Shown piece after piece: positions 38,051 through 46,505 of a stretch of 50,556 nucleotides of DNA (positions are counted from its first letter, which is position 1; each line of letters opens with the position of its first letter). The stretch spans positions 1-50,556 of the forward strand of contig JAPLWX010000036.1 in NCBI GenBank assembly GCA_026396415.1. The letters run 5' to 3'. The DNA is from Microcaldota archaeon (GTDB taxonomy: Archaea; Micrarchaeota; Micrarchaeia; Anstonellales; Anstonellaceae). The notes beneath the pieces are model-generated. The model worked only from the letters and a program-made list of their open reading frames with translations, had not been told where the DNA came from and did not search any database. The translations under genes were made by a program, and so were the position numbers.

Positions 38051-39019
38051 ATGGGCGCGGAAACATTCAAGTTGGACCAGTATGACAGGAAGCTATTATA
38101 CGAGCTTGACTTGGATTCCAGCCTGCCGCTTTTTGCGCTTGCTAAACGGCTGAGAAAGTCAAAGCAGTTCGTGCTTTTCAGGCAGAAAAGGCTGGAGGAT
38201 GCCGGCGTGATAACTGGCTATCCGGCAATAGTGGACATGGGCAGCCTTGGCTACTTTTCCTTCCGTATTTACCTTAAATTCCGGCAGACCACCGCAAAAG
38301 AGGCGCAGAAAGTGGTCGAGTTCATAAAAGGGCTGCCAAACGTCTGGACAATCACGCTTTTGCACGGCAAGTGGGATCTGGCGATATTTGTCGGCGCAAA
38401 AAATACACAGGATGTGCACGCAATATGGGATCCGATAATGGATAAGTACAAGGGGAAGGTTGCAGCCTACAATTTCGCGCTTTATGCTCCTATTTACAAT
38501 TTCAACAGGACATTTTTCATGAAAGGCGACGAAAAAGTCGAAACCCGGAAATACGGGGAAGGAAAGCCTTTCCAGGCAGACGCTGTTGATTGGGAAATAA
38601 TCCACGCATATGCTCCGAATGCCCGTCAATCTGTGCTTGAGGTTGCAAGGAAGACGGGGCACTCGCCAGAGGCAGTACGAAGGAGGATTGTTCGCCTTGA
38701 GAAGGGAGGGGTAATCTGCGGCTACAAGCTAGGGCTGGATATTGACAGGCTCGGCTACACATCATACAGGATGGATATTGAACTTCTCTCTAATGCCCGC
38801 AATGATGAGTTGTTTGAATATTGCCGGCAGCACCGAAACATCTACCAAGTGCAGCACACAGTCGGGCACATGGATTTTGAGACTGAGGTAGTGGTTGAGG
38901 GTTTGCCGCAGCTCCTCTCAATAATCGAGGCGATAAAGGAGAGATTTTCAAACGTTGTAGGTAATGTTGAATACTTCAGCTATTCCACATACCACTTGCT
39001 CAACTATATACCTGATTGA
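38051..39019 (+). CDS. Tandem Lrp/AsnC-family regulator
   Basis: A 322-aa protein with two helix-turn-helix plus RAM-like halves: LDQYDRKLLYELDLDSSLPLFALAKRL near 7 and VDWEIIHAYAPNARQSVLEVARKTG near 178. It has the same design as the protein at 32184 but is clearly diverged. It probably binds the inverted repeat in its own promoter and regulates the divergent gene at 37942. It lies directly before the shared upstream module of the TrbL-like gene. Confidence 0.85.
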   Translation: MGAETFKLDQYDRKLLYELDLDSSLPLFALAKRLRKSKQFVLFRQKRLEDAGVITGYPAIVDMGSLGYFSFRIYLKFRQTTAKEAQKVVEFIKGLPNVWTITLLHGKWDLAIFVGAKNTQDVHAIWDPIMDKYKGKVAAYNFALYAPIYNFNRTFFMKGDEKVETRKYGEGKPFQADAVDWEIIHAYAPNARQSVLEVARKTGHSPEAVRRRIVRLEKGGVICGYKLGLDIDRLGYTSYRMDIELLSNARNDELFEYCRQHRNIYQVQHTVGHMDFETEVVVEGLPQLLSIIEAIKERFSNVVGNVEYFSYSTYHLLNYIPD

Positions 39020-39048
39020 TTCTGTGCGTTCCTTGGGGTCGCTCTGGT

Positions 39049-39130
39049 GCACAATAATGCCCAATTGCGGAATGTGGTTCATGGCAACCAAATTCTACAC
39101 AAGCCATAATTACATCCCCGCCCTAACAAT
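39049..39130 (+). promoter_or_regulatory. Shared upstream modules, copy 2
   Basis: Two blocks: TGCACAATAATGCCCAATTG (39049-39068) and GTTCATGGCAACC followed by AAATTCTACACAA (39077-39102). The first recurs at 41551-41570 before the VirB4 gene, the second at 35585-35611 before the methyltransferase gene and diverged at 41601. The leaderless-type start CAATATGGGCATG follows. Confidence 0.8.
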
Positions 39131-40081
39131 ATGGGCATGAAATACGCCCTCCTCGCTTTTCTCGCGTTAATCCTTCTCGCAGGCACCTCCCACGCGGCTT
39201 CGACCAACTCCACGAACTATGGCGACCTCATAGGCTCGCTCACAAGCGCGATTGCAAACCTTCCCGGCAGGATTGTGGACAGTTTCTTCTCTTACGCGGT
39301 TTCGGGCCTCACGTCCTCCACCCAGCAGTTAGTGGATGCCTCATTCAAGTTCATGTTCTCAAACCCTGACCCCGCCTGGTTCTGCACGCCCTACAACGGC
39401 GTAATGGCGATAGTTGAGAGCCTCTACTCCCTCTCGCTCATGGGTCTTGCCCTTTACTTCATACTGCGTTCCAATGATGCGGAAGGGCGCGCGAGTGCGA
39501 AAAAGTGGATGGAGAACATGCTGGTGATGATAGTTCTCCTTGCGTTTTCCTTCCAAATCTTCAAGGTGATGCTGGACTTCAGCGCCTATCTTGCGGCAAG
39601 TGCAGCCAGCGAGTCCATGAAAAGCATGTTTTCAACCCCCCTCAGCTTCTCAACATCTGTCTTCGCGCTCGTAATCCTCCTTCCGGCAATCGCGGGAATG
39701 TTCCTGACCTTCCTTACGCTGCTTCTCCGCTATTTGCTAATCCCATTCCTGCTTTTCCTCTTCCCCATAGCCATCTTCCTCTACTTTACACCCCTGACGC
39801 AGAGATGGGGCAAGGCATTTCTGAGCGTAATAGCATCCGTGGTGTTCATGACAGTATTCGACGCCCTCATACTGCTGGGGCTAAGCTCGTTGTTCAACTC
39901 ATCAGACCCCAACCTGGCGGATTCGCTTGCGCGCGCGTTCGCCGTGCTTTTCGGCTTTGCGGCAATCGGGCTGGTCAACCTGCTCATCTTCGTGCTGGCA
40001 ATCCTCTCAATCATACTGCAGAACAACACAGTAAGGAGCATTGTGGGATTTGCGGTTGCGGGCAAGGTGCTGACTAGGTGA
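39131..40081 (+). CDS. VirB6/TrbL-like polytopic membrane protein
   Basis: A 316-aa protein with a signal peptide or first helix (YALLAFLALILLAGTSHA) and about six further membrane helices. The order of an N-terminal amphipathic stretch, a central loop and a conserved helical end (FGFAAIGLVNLLIFVLA, QNNTVRSIVGFAVAG) fits VirB6/TrbL components and CedA of archaeal DNA import, which form the inner membrane channel. A truncated relative of its end lies at 21853-21992. Start ATG 39131 or 39137. Downstream are the HELLH protein and the VirB4 fusion. Confidence 0.75.
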   Translation: MGMKYALLAFLALILLAGTSHAASTNSTNYGDLIGSLTSAIANLPGRIVDSFFSYAVSGLTSSTQQLVDASFKFMFSNPDPAWFCTPYNGVMAIVESLYSLSLMGLALYFILRSNDAEGRASAKKWMENMLVMIVLLAFSFQIFKVMLDFSAYLAASAASESMKSMFSTPLSFSTSVFALVILLPAIAGMFLTFLTLLLRYLLIPFLLFLFPIAIFLYFTPLTQRWGKAFLSVIASVVFMTVFDALILLGLSSLFNSSDPNLADSLARAFAVLFGFAAIGLVNLLIFVLAILSIILQNNTVRSIVGFAVAGKVLTR

Positions 40082-40228
40082 TTGTCATTTCCGCACGGTA
40101 GGAAAGTACTACTGTTCTCAGGAAGCTCATCGCCCAATTATGTTTATATGCACATGACGACCCTGTTTATCAATGCCCCTCTCTCGCCCAAGATGCCGGT
40201 TTTCCAAACGGGCAGGCGAAAGGACAAG

Positions 40229-40241
40229 CTTTATATACACA
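40229..40241 (+). promoter_or_regulatory. TATA element for the HELLH protein gene
   Basis: CTTTATATACACA predicts transcription start near 40262, 16 nt before ATG 40278. A second, weaker TATA-like GTTTATATG lies at 40141-40149. Confidence 0.55.
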
Positions 40242-40277
40242 TAGCTTCATATTTTAACACAACCATGGGGCGACGTT

Positions 40278-41426
40278 ATGCATATTTTCAGGCACAGGCA
40301 GCCAAAGACCAATGCGCTTGAACAGAGCGTGAGCCAGCTGGCGCCAAAGCCCAAGAAAATGAGCTTTTTCCGGAGAAGGTCAGTAAAGCTCATGATGGGG
40401 ATGTGCGGGGCGCTCGCAGCGTGCTATACCATATGCAAGAGCTATGATTATGCCTACCTCAGCATAATCTCCACTGCACGGCAAAATGAATGGAAAAATA
40501 ATGCACCAAAGATGACTTGGAATGACGCTGCAACCATAAAGGGCCTGTTTTCGGCAGACAATATTGAAGTTGACTGCACCCCTGGCGGAAGCGAATACAA
40601 GATATGCGGAATCAGGCCTGACAACAGACCAGGTTCATATGACTATTCTTATGATTACTCGATACTGCATTTCTCATCTTTCAGGAAAGACAGGGCTTAT
40701 GATATCCGTGATGTGAACCATGCCATTTCAGGATATCTCAGCACTACAGTGGGGCAGTTTGATTTTTGCAATGGTTTTCTGCAGGCAAAGATAGATGCAG
40801 TCTATCACTCGCTTGCCTTGGGCGGCCAGTCTTTTCATTTGACTGAACCGATGAAACGTGAAATAGGGCAACGGTTCAATGGCATAAAAATATTGGAGAC
40901 CCGCTTGCTTTGGGGAAATGGCTTTACCTTGCCGCGCATAGGGGGCTATACGATTTTTCTGAATGATTTTTACTGGGGAAAGGAGCATGAGCTGCTGCAT
41001 GTCGCTTCCGGGCTGATGAATGGCAAGCACGAGGACAGCTCGTTTGCCGCTACAGCTGACCGGTATGCCATGCGGCTGATAAGCATTGTGAATAGGACGT
41101 TGAATCGCATTGGGATACCAACGGTGATTGGAAATCCCCCGCCTACAAAATACGAACAGATGGTGAGAATGGACAGGGGGGAGATGGCATTTGAAGAGGC
41201 AATGACATCGCTTGTAAACGGGGACATGTATTATCGCCCTTTTACGGCATCGCTAGGGAAATCCCTCATGAAGCTTGCGCCGCAGGAGAGAAAAATTGTG
41301 CTTGACCGACTGGTATTGAGCTGGCTCAACCTTTCAACCGGGAAGGAGAACGATGAAAGCCTGAGCTTTTTTATGAAGGCGTTTGGTGAATATTCCGGCA
41401 GCAAGTTTTTGGCAGGGAGAAACTAG
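40278..41426 (+). CDS. Membrane-anchored HExxH protein, putative metallopeptidase
   Basis: A 382-aa protein with a basic cytoplasmic N-terminus (30-45), one membrane helix near 38-55 (LMMGMCGALAACYTI) and a large outer domain. HELLH at 237-241 is a zinc-metallopeptidase H-E-x-x-H motif within GKEHELLHVASG. A downstream acidic helix (EEAMTSLVNGDMY near 313) could supply the third ligand. No known peptidase family is recognised. Outside the cell it might open the envelope or process the transfer apparatus, a role filled by VirB1-like lytic enzymes in bacterial systems. It lies between the TrbL-like and VirB4 genes. Confidence 0.65.
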   Translation: MHIFRHRQPKTNALEQSVSQLAPKPKKMSFFRRRSVKLMMGMCGALAACYTICKSYDYAYLSIISTARQNEWKNNAPKMTWNDAATIKGLFSADNIEVDCTPGGSEYKICGIRPDNRPGSYDYSYDYSILHFSSFRKDRAYDIRDVNHAISGYLSTTVGQFDFCNGFLQAKIDAVYHSLALGGQSFHLTEPMKREIGQRFNGIKILETRLLWGNGFTLPRIGGYTIFLNDFYWGKEHELLHVASGLMNGKHEDSSFAATADRYAMRLISIVNRTLNRIGIPTVIGNPPPTKYEQMVRMDRGEMAFEEAMTSLVNGDMYYRPFTASLGKSLMKLAPQERKIVLDRLVLSWLNLSTGKENDESLSFFMKAFGEYSGSKFLAGRN

Positions 41427-41550
41427 GCGTATCGCAACCCAAACCCCTTTTTATGAACTGGACCTGAATGCGACAGCATAAAGAAGTTCAATTTCAGCCT
41501 CGTCTGTTTCCTCGGCAAAATTTGCGTCAGACCTCTCCATTATCATTATG

Positions 41551-41670
41551 CACAATAATGCCTAATTGCGCGCTAACAAATATCCGCCAAGCGGAATATG
41601 GTCCATAATTACCAAATTTAGCACAAACCATGATGAGACCCCTAACAGCCATCCTTAAGCGGATGGTTGC
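41551..41670 (+). promoter_or_regulatory. Shared upstream modules, copy 3
   Basis: TGCACAATAATGCCTAATTG (41551-41570) matches copy 2 with one change. TGGTCCATAATTACCAAATT and GCACAAACC (41599-41628) are a diverged second block. ATCC-TTAAGC-GGAT just before the start can form a small hairpin. This is the promoter region of the VirB4 gene. Confidence 0.75.
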
Positions 41671-44600
41671 ATGAGCTACGATATTCCCGATGAAATCAAG
41701 TACAGGGAGAAAATCGTCTTCGGGCTGGACCTGAAGCAGCTGTGCTACTTCTGCGTTTTTGTCGTGCTTGCGTTCCTTTCCCTCAATCTTCCGCTTGAGG
41801 GCCAGGCAAAGTTCGTCCTCCCTTCCCTCTTCAGCATCCTTGGCGCGGGCTTCATATTCCTGAACCTGGAGGAGCGAGTGCTTGATGCCTGGCACTTCTA
41901 CAGCGGCGTGAGAAAAGCATCCTCAACAGACAGAAAAGCACAGCAACTGGTGGGAATTCGCGCGATTGAAAACGACCAAATAAAGCTCGTGGACGGCTCT
42001 CTGCGCGCGGTGCTGCAGGTGGAGCCGATAAACTTCAGCCTGCTTGACGAGGGGCAAAAAACCGCATTCGTCTCCAACTACAGGGAGTTCCTCAACCACC
42101 TCACAGACCCAATACAAATACTCATAAGGACGGAAAAATCAGACGCGGAGGATGTGTTTGCCGAAGCGCAAGCCGGCCTTGAAGGGGCAGAGGTCGAAAT
42201 AGCCTCGCTCTTCCGCGACTTCTTCACTTTCGAGCGCGAGTTCATGGAAGCCCACAACGTGAAAAGCAGGCGCTATTACCTCGTGGTGGCGCAGCCTCCG
42301 CGCGCCATGCTGGGGAACGGGAATGCGGAGGAGGAAAGAAAGCAGCTTGACCAGAAAACGAAGATAGTACAGGAAAAGCTCTCTGCCTGCAACCTGCGCT
42401 CGGAGCGCTTAAGCAGCGCAAGGCTCGCGCGCCTCTTCACTTCCTATTCGATGGCGGAAAACGAGGAACAGGGGAAGGAAGCAGAACCGAAGAAGGCCGG
42501 AACATTTGTCAATTCGCTAATCTGGCTGCTCATCAAGGCCAGGATAGATATTGAGGCATTCTTCCCCCCAATATTTGCGCATGCAGCCAAAAAGGGAAAG
42601 CAAGCCGAATCCGCCTCCGCATCTTCTTTTATTGAGGAAATGACGCCCGACTTCGACATCGCGCGCGAGCACGGAAGCGTCAACGGGATACTCCACCGTG
42701 TGACAAAGGCGGTGGGGTATCCCCGCAATGTGGAGGACGGCTGGCTGGAGCAGTTCATGGCGACCAGCGAGCCGTACGACGTTTCCATGCACATCCATCC
42801 CGCAAGCATCAGCCGCACCCTCGCAAACATACACAGGCAGATAGTCCGGCAGACATCCGACCTGCTTTCTGGCAAAAACGAAGGCATGCCCAACCCAGCG
42901 CTGCAGATAAAGCGCAAGGACACGCTGAAAGTATATGGGCTCCTCTACAAGGGAAAGGAGAAAATGTTCGATGTTTCGCTCTATGTGGACAGCCAGGCGC
43001 GCGACAAGGACGAGCTTGCGCTCATGGAAGAACGTTGCAAGGCGAACATGAACGCGCTTCTCATAGTGCCGAAAAGGGCGGACTTCCGCATGGCTGACGG
43101 GATAAAATCGATGCTGCCCGTTGGCGTGGATGCGTTGGGCGCGCGCAGGGAATTCCTCACAAGCTCGCTGTGCGCAACCTTCCCCTTTCTCTATCCCGTG
43201 GACTCGCGCGGCAAGGGAATCTTCTTCGCCCACGAAAGGAGCACGCTCAACCCGCTTTTCATTGACTTCGACTCCATGAGCAACAAGCACTTCTTTCTGC
43301 TCGGCATTTCCGGCTCGGGCAAGAGCTACACGGCAAAATTCCTTCTCATGCAGCACATCCTCTCAAGAGAGGCGAAAATCTACGTACTCGACCCGAACGG
43401 GGAATATTCAAAGCTCGTGGGGCGGCTGGGCGGAAGCGAGATAGTGCTTTCCAAGGATTCGGACAAAATCATAAACCTCTTCGACCTCGCGGGCGAGGAT
43501 TTCGGGAGCAAGATGCTCACGCTCATTTCGGTGTTCGACATAATCACGGGAGGATTGACGGAGAGCCAGAAGGGAGTGCTCAACGAGGCGCTGGCAAGGG
43601 TGTACAAGAAGAAGGAAATAGAGGCGACCGACCCGGCAAGCTGGAGGAAGAAAGCCCCGACGTTTTCCGACCTGAGGCGCGTTCTTGAGGAAATGAGGGC
43701 GAGCGTGCAGAAGCGCGCGCAGTCGCCTGAGGAAAAGAGCGTGGAGGTGCTGCTGAACAGGGTTAGGATGTATTCGCGCGGCGGCTTCTTCGGCTTCCTC
43801 GACAGGGGGACAAAGGTAAATCTTGGCAACAGGATGCTGAGCTTCAACCTGAGCGATTTGCCGCCGCAGGTAAAGCAGCTTGTGATGTTCTCCGTGCTGG
43901 AGCTTATATCGCGCGAGATGAGGAAGGACAAGAAACCCAAGGTCGTGCTGATAGATGAAGGCTGGTCGCTCCTGCGCAGCAAGGAGGCTGAGGATTACAT
44001 ACTGGAGTTCATCAAGACCTCGCGCAAGTTCAACGCCTCCATTGGCTTCATCACGCAGGAGATAGAGGATTTGATGCGCAGCGAGGGGGGAAGGAGCATA
44101 CTGAACACGACCTCCACCAAGATACTGCTGCGCCAGAACTCGAGCAACCTTGACCTTATTTCAAAGACGCTTGCACTCAACGAGAAGGAGAGGAATTACT
44201 TATTGCGCGCGGAAAAGGGCGAGGGGCTGATGATAAGCGAGCAGGGGAGATATGAATTCATGGTGAAGGCGCCTCCGATGATAAACGCGCTGATTACTAC
44301 GGACCCGAACGAGAAGCATGAGGAAGGAATGCCCGTGCTGGAAAAGGAAAAGCCGGCCAAGCCTGCAGCAAAGCCGCCAAAAAAGAAGAAAGCCAAAAGG
44401 AAGGGAAAAAGAAAAGCGAGGATTGATTGCGCGCGCGGGTTTTACCTGGAAAGCGAGATAAGCGATGAACAGAAGGACTTCCTGCTCACGAAAGGATTTG
44501 CCTACCATCCCAGCCACCTGTTCGATGCAAGGGGAAGCCACAAGTTCATGGTGAAGAGGCAGTCGAACGAGTCTGCCGAGCACGCGCTCCTGTGCTGGGG

Positions 44601-44904
44601 AATTGCCGCAGAGATACGGAAACATGGTGGCAGGCCGAAGGTGAGTGCCACAGTGGAGGCGGACGTTTCGGCAAGGATTGGGGGCAGGAGGGTCTGCTTT
44701 GAGGTGGAGACTGGCGAGAACACAGAGTGCCTTGGGGAGGATTACGTTAAGAGGAAGATGCTTGAGATACGGAAGAGGTGCGACACGCTCATTGTGGTGG
44801 TGACTCACAGAAATCTGAAGGGAAAATATACGCGCCTGCCCGGAGTGAAATGCATCCTGAGGACTGAGGTTCCTGCGGAAGTGGCGGGGATGTTCGGGAA
44901 GTGA
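41671..44904 (+). CDS. VirB3/PrgI-VirB4 fusion ATPase with C-terminal nuclease-like domain
   Basis: A 1077-aa protein. Residues 1-75 have a PrgI/VirB3-like pair of membrane helices (FGLDLKQLCYFCVFVVLAFL). The VirB4 core follows: an N-terminal domain at about 90-480, Walker A GISGSGKS near 547, Walker B VVLIDEGWSLL near 757 and ITQEIEDL near 796. A lysine-rich linker (890-925) leads to a 150-residue domain with EADVSARIGGRRVCFEVETG near 993, a D...E-x-E pattern of restriction-nuclease-fold proteins. It powers the DNA-transfer or pilus apparatus formed with the TrbL-like and pilin-like proteins; the fused domain could act on the DNA. Relaxase, VirD4 and outer components are not seen in the window. 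The VirB4 call is strong, the nuclease call moderate. Confidence 0.88.
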   Translation: MSYDIPDEIKYREKIVFGLDLKQLCYFCVFVVLAFLSLNLPLEGQAKFVLPSLFSILGAGFIFLNLEERVLDAWHFYSGVRKASSTDRKAQQLVGIRAIENDQIKLVDGSLRAVLQVEPINFSLLDEGQKTAFVSNYREFLNHLTDPIQILIRTEKSDAEDVFAEAQAGLEGAEVEIASLFRDFFTFEREFMEAHNVKSRRYYLVVAQPPRAMLGNGNAEEERKQLDQKTKIVQEKLSACNLRSERLSSARLARLFTSYSMAENEEQGKEAEPKKAGTFVNSLIWLLIKARIDIEAFFPPIFAHAAKKGKQAESASASSFIEEMTPDFDIAREHGSVNGILHRVTKAVGYPRNVEDGWLEQFMATSEPYDVSMHIHPASISRTLANIHRQIVRQTSDLLSGKNEGMPNPALQIKRKDTLKVYGLLYKGKEKMFDVSLYVDSQARDKDELALMEERCKANMNALLIVPKRADFRMADGIKSMLPVGVDALGARREFLTSSLCATFPFLYPVDSRGKGIFFAHERSTLNPLFIDFDSMSNKHFFLLGISGSGKSYTAKFLLMQHILSREAKIYVLDPNGEYSKLVGRLGGSEIVLSKDSDKIINLFDLAGEDFGSKMLTLISVFDIITGGLTESQKGVLNEALARVYKKKEIEATDPASWRKKAPTFSDLRRVLEEMRASVQKRAQSPEEKSVEVLLNRVRMYSRGGFFGFLDRGTKVNLGNRMLSFNLSDLPPQVKQLVMFSVLELISREMRKDKKPKVVLIDEGWSLLRSKEAEDYILEFIKTSRKFNASIGFITQEIEDLMRSEGGRSILNTTSTKILLRQNSSNLDLISKTLALNEKERNYLLRAEKGEGLMISEQGRYEFMVKAPPMINALITTDPNEKHEEGMPVLEKEKPAKPAAKPPKKKKAKRKGKRKARIDCARGFYLESEISDEQKDFLLTKGFAYHPSHLFDARGSHKFMVKRQSNESAEHALLCWGIAAEIRKHGGRPKVSATVEADVSARIGGRRVCFEVETGENTECLGEDYVKRKMLEIRKRCDTLIVVVTHRNLKGKYTRLPGVKCILRTEVPAEVAGMFGK

Positions 44905-45120
44905 ACTGGTTCGCATGGCGCGCGTGTTTTTCCAATTTTTTCACAATAAAATAATTGCTTACTAGCATATCTATTATTCCTAGGAGCTTTTTGGGGCCTG
45001 GAAACGGTACTTTTCCGTCGTAAAGAGGCTGGAAAAAGCCGTGTAAAAGTCGTGTCATTTTGCTTATATACCCTACACGACATTGGCAGCACAAAAGCCG
45101 TGTAAAAGTCGTGTAAAAAA
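44905..45120. other. Repeat-bearing convergent intergenic region, candidate origin
   Basis: Two identical 22-nt repeats (45034-45055 and 45093-45114) each contain GCCGTGTAAAA and GTCGTGT, so each is two 11-bp half units, one helical turn apart. CTACACGAC (45073-45081) is an inverted half unit, next to an AT-rich CTTATATA. The region lies between the 3' ends of the VirB4 and Cdc6-like genes, so these are not ordinary upstream operators. Candidates: replication origin bound by the Cdc6-like protein, or a transfer origin. Confidence 0.6.
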
Positions 45121-45939
45121 TCACAAATCCTGCGCTAAAATCGCGCCCATTCCGCTACTGAGTTCAATTCTTTTGGTATTGAGCAAAGGGCTTACCCCTG
45201 CCACTGTCTGCACCCGCAGCAGCTGCCTTGACTCAAGCCTTCCCACGTAATTCCGTATTGCCCTTTTCGAGCGCTGCATCCGTTTGGAGAACGCCAAGTA
45301 CAGGTCGGTCGAGCTTTTCGGGCCCGTTTTGACGATATCAATGATTATCCGTTCCTCCTCGCTCAGGCTCGCGTGGGAAGTATCGTCCGCATCCTGCCTC
45401 TCCGCCACGCCTTCAAGAAATATCTTCCCATCCAGCTGCGTTGCCTCGTAGCACCCGAATTCCGTGCCAACCCTGGCGTGCAGCCTCGCATCGCCAGTTA
45501 TCCCAACCACGCCAAACAGCTTCCCCTTGCCGCAGACATCATCCAGCAGCCTCTCTTCACCATTGTGGAAAAGCCCCTCCAGCCCGTCCAACACAAGAAG
45601 CACCCTCGCGCCGTCTTTCTCCATCATCTCATTTATCCTGTCAAAAACCTCATCCCGAGCCAGCCCCCTGCGCGGCAGCATCTCGCCAATGGCGCGCGCG
45701 ATGAGCGAATAAATCGCCATCCTCGTGGAATGCCGCCAGCAGTCCACATAAACCACCTTCACCCGCGAGCTGCGCTCAAAACCCTTCAGAAGGCGCATAA
45801 CGCCCTCATTTATGCCCGTTCCCGCCCCGGCATGAAGGATAAGGTTCCTTGGCTGACCGCCATCAAAAAACGGCTTTATTGCATCGCGCAGCTGCACTTG
45901 CGCGCCTGCTGTGGCTCGCGCTGGCGTATTTTGCATCAT
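45121..45939 (-). CDS. Orc1/Cdc6-like AAA protein with degenerate P-loop
   Basis: A 272-aa protein resembling archaeal Orc1/Cdc6: an AAA fold (NLILHAGAGTGIN; VKVVYVDCWRHSTRMAIYSLI; VLLVLDGLEGLF; VVGITGDARLHARVG) followed by a winged helix (about 190-260, SEEERIIIDIVKTGPKSSTDLYL). Walker A lacks the essential Lys and the Thr/Ser (AGAGTGIN), and Walker B has LDGLE instead of LDE, so ATP hydrolysis is unlikely. It may bind DNA as an initiator or repressor. ATG 45939 is used; TTG 45948 is in frame. It is the last gene of a four-gene minus-strand operon, next to the repeat-rich region at 44905-45120. Confidence 0.75.
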   Translation of the reverse strand: MMQNTPARATAGAQVQLRDAIKPFFDGGQPRNLILHAGAGTGINEGVMRLLKGFERSSRVKVVYVDCWRHSTRMAIYSLIARAIGEMLPRRGLARDEVFDRINEMMEKDGARVLLVLDGLEGLFHNGEERLLDDVCGKGKLFGVVGITGDARLHARVGTEFGCYEATQLDGKIFLEGVAERQDADDTSHASLSEEERIIIDIVKTGPKSSTDLYLAFSKRMQRSKRAIRNYVGRLESRQLLRVQTVAGVSPLLNTKRIELSSGMGAILAQDL

Positions 45940-45960
45940 CCCACTCAAAGCCGTGCCCCT

Positions 45961-46503
45961 TTAACCTGGCACGGTGATATTGATGTCCGAATTTGCAGAA
46001 TGACTTTGGATAACGGGCTGTGCCGGCGTGCAGCTTGCCTTTAGTGCAGCATAGTCAGAACAGCATTTTGAGGTGGAGTTGAACAGGCTAGTGCCGTTCA
46101 CGTATTCCTCATAAGCCAGATACGCAAAGAACAGCGCGGCCAGGCACGCGAGGAAGAACAGGCGCGCCACAACCTCGTGCTTCTTGGTTATTTGAAGGTA
46201 AATCGCCATCCCGTTTGAAACAACGAACGCATAAACCGCTATGGCAACAAGGAGGATTATCACCGGATAATCCGCATTCTGGTTCGATATGATGTAAATC
46301 AGCGCAAAAAAGCACAGTATTTCCAACCCCTTGAAGATGTAAAGATGCGCGCGCCTCGCTTTCAGCAGCATCCGCATGAGAGGGTTTGCCTCAAGCTTAT
46401 GCCCCTTCCTTTCAGTGCTCCGCAGCGTGAAGAACAAATCCGCCAGCCAGAGCAGCAGGAAGAAGGCGGAAAGGGCAATGACAAACGGAAGGGTGAATAC
46501 CAT
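45961..46503 (-). CDS. Four-helix membrane protein (DUF5658-like)
   Basis: A 180-aa protein with four membrane helices and a C-terminal extracytoplasmic tail holding three cysteines (STSKCCSDY, KASCTP). The motif LADLFFTLRSTERKGHKLEANPL resembles DUF5658 proteins, where D...T...G...E-x-NP recurs; function there is unknown. It starts at ATG 46503, 2 nt after the preceding stop codon, so it is co-translated with the surface protein gene. Confidence 0.7.
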   Translation of the reverse strand: MVFTLPFVIALSAFFLLLWLADLFFTLRSTERKGHKLEANPLMRMLLKARRAHLYIFKGLEILCFFALIYIISNQNADYPVIILLVAIAVYAFVVSNGMAIYLQITKKHEVVARLFFLACLAALFFAYLAYEEYVNGTSLFNSTSKCCSDYAALKASCTPAQPVIQSHSANSDINITVPG

Positions 46504-46505
46504 GT

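Noticed and set aside
40082-40321. 79-codon frame between the TrbL-like and HELLH genes
   Set aside because: It spans two TATA elements and overlaps the start of the HELLH gene; no ribosome binding site or protein-like pattern.
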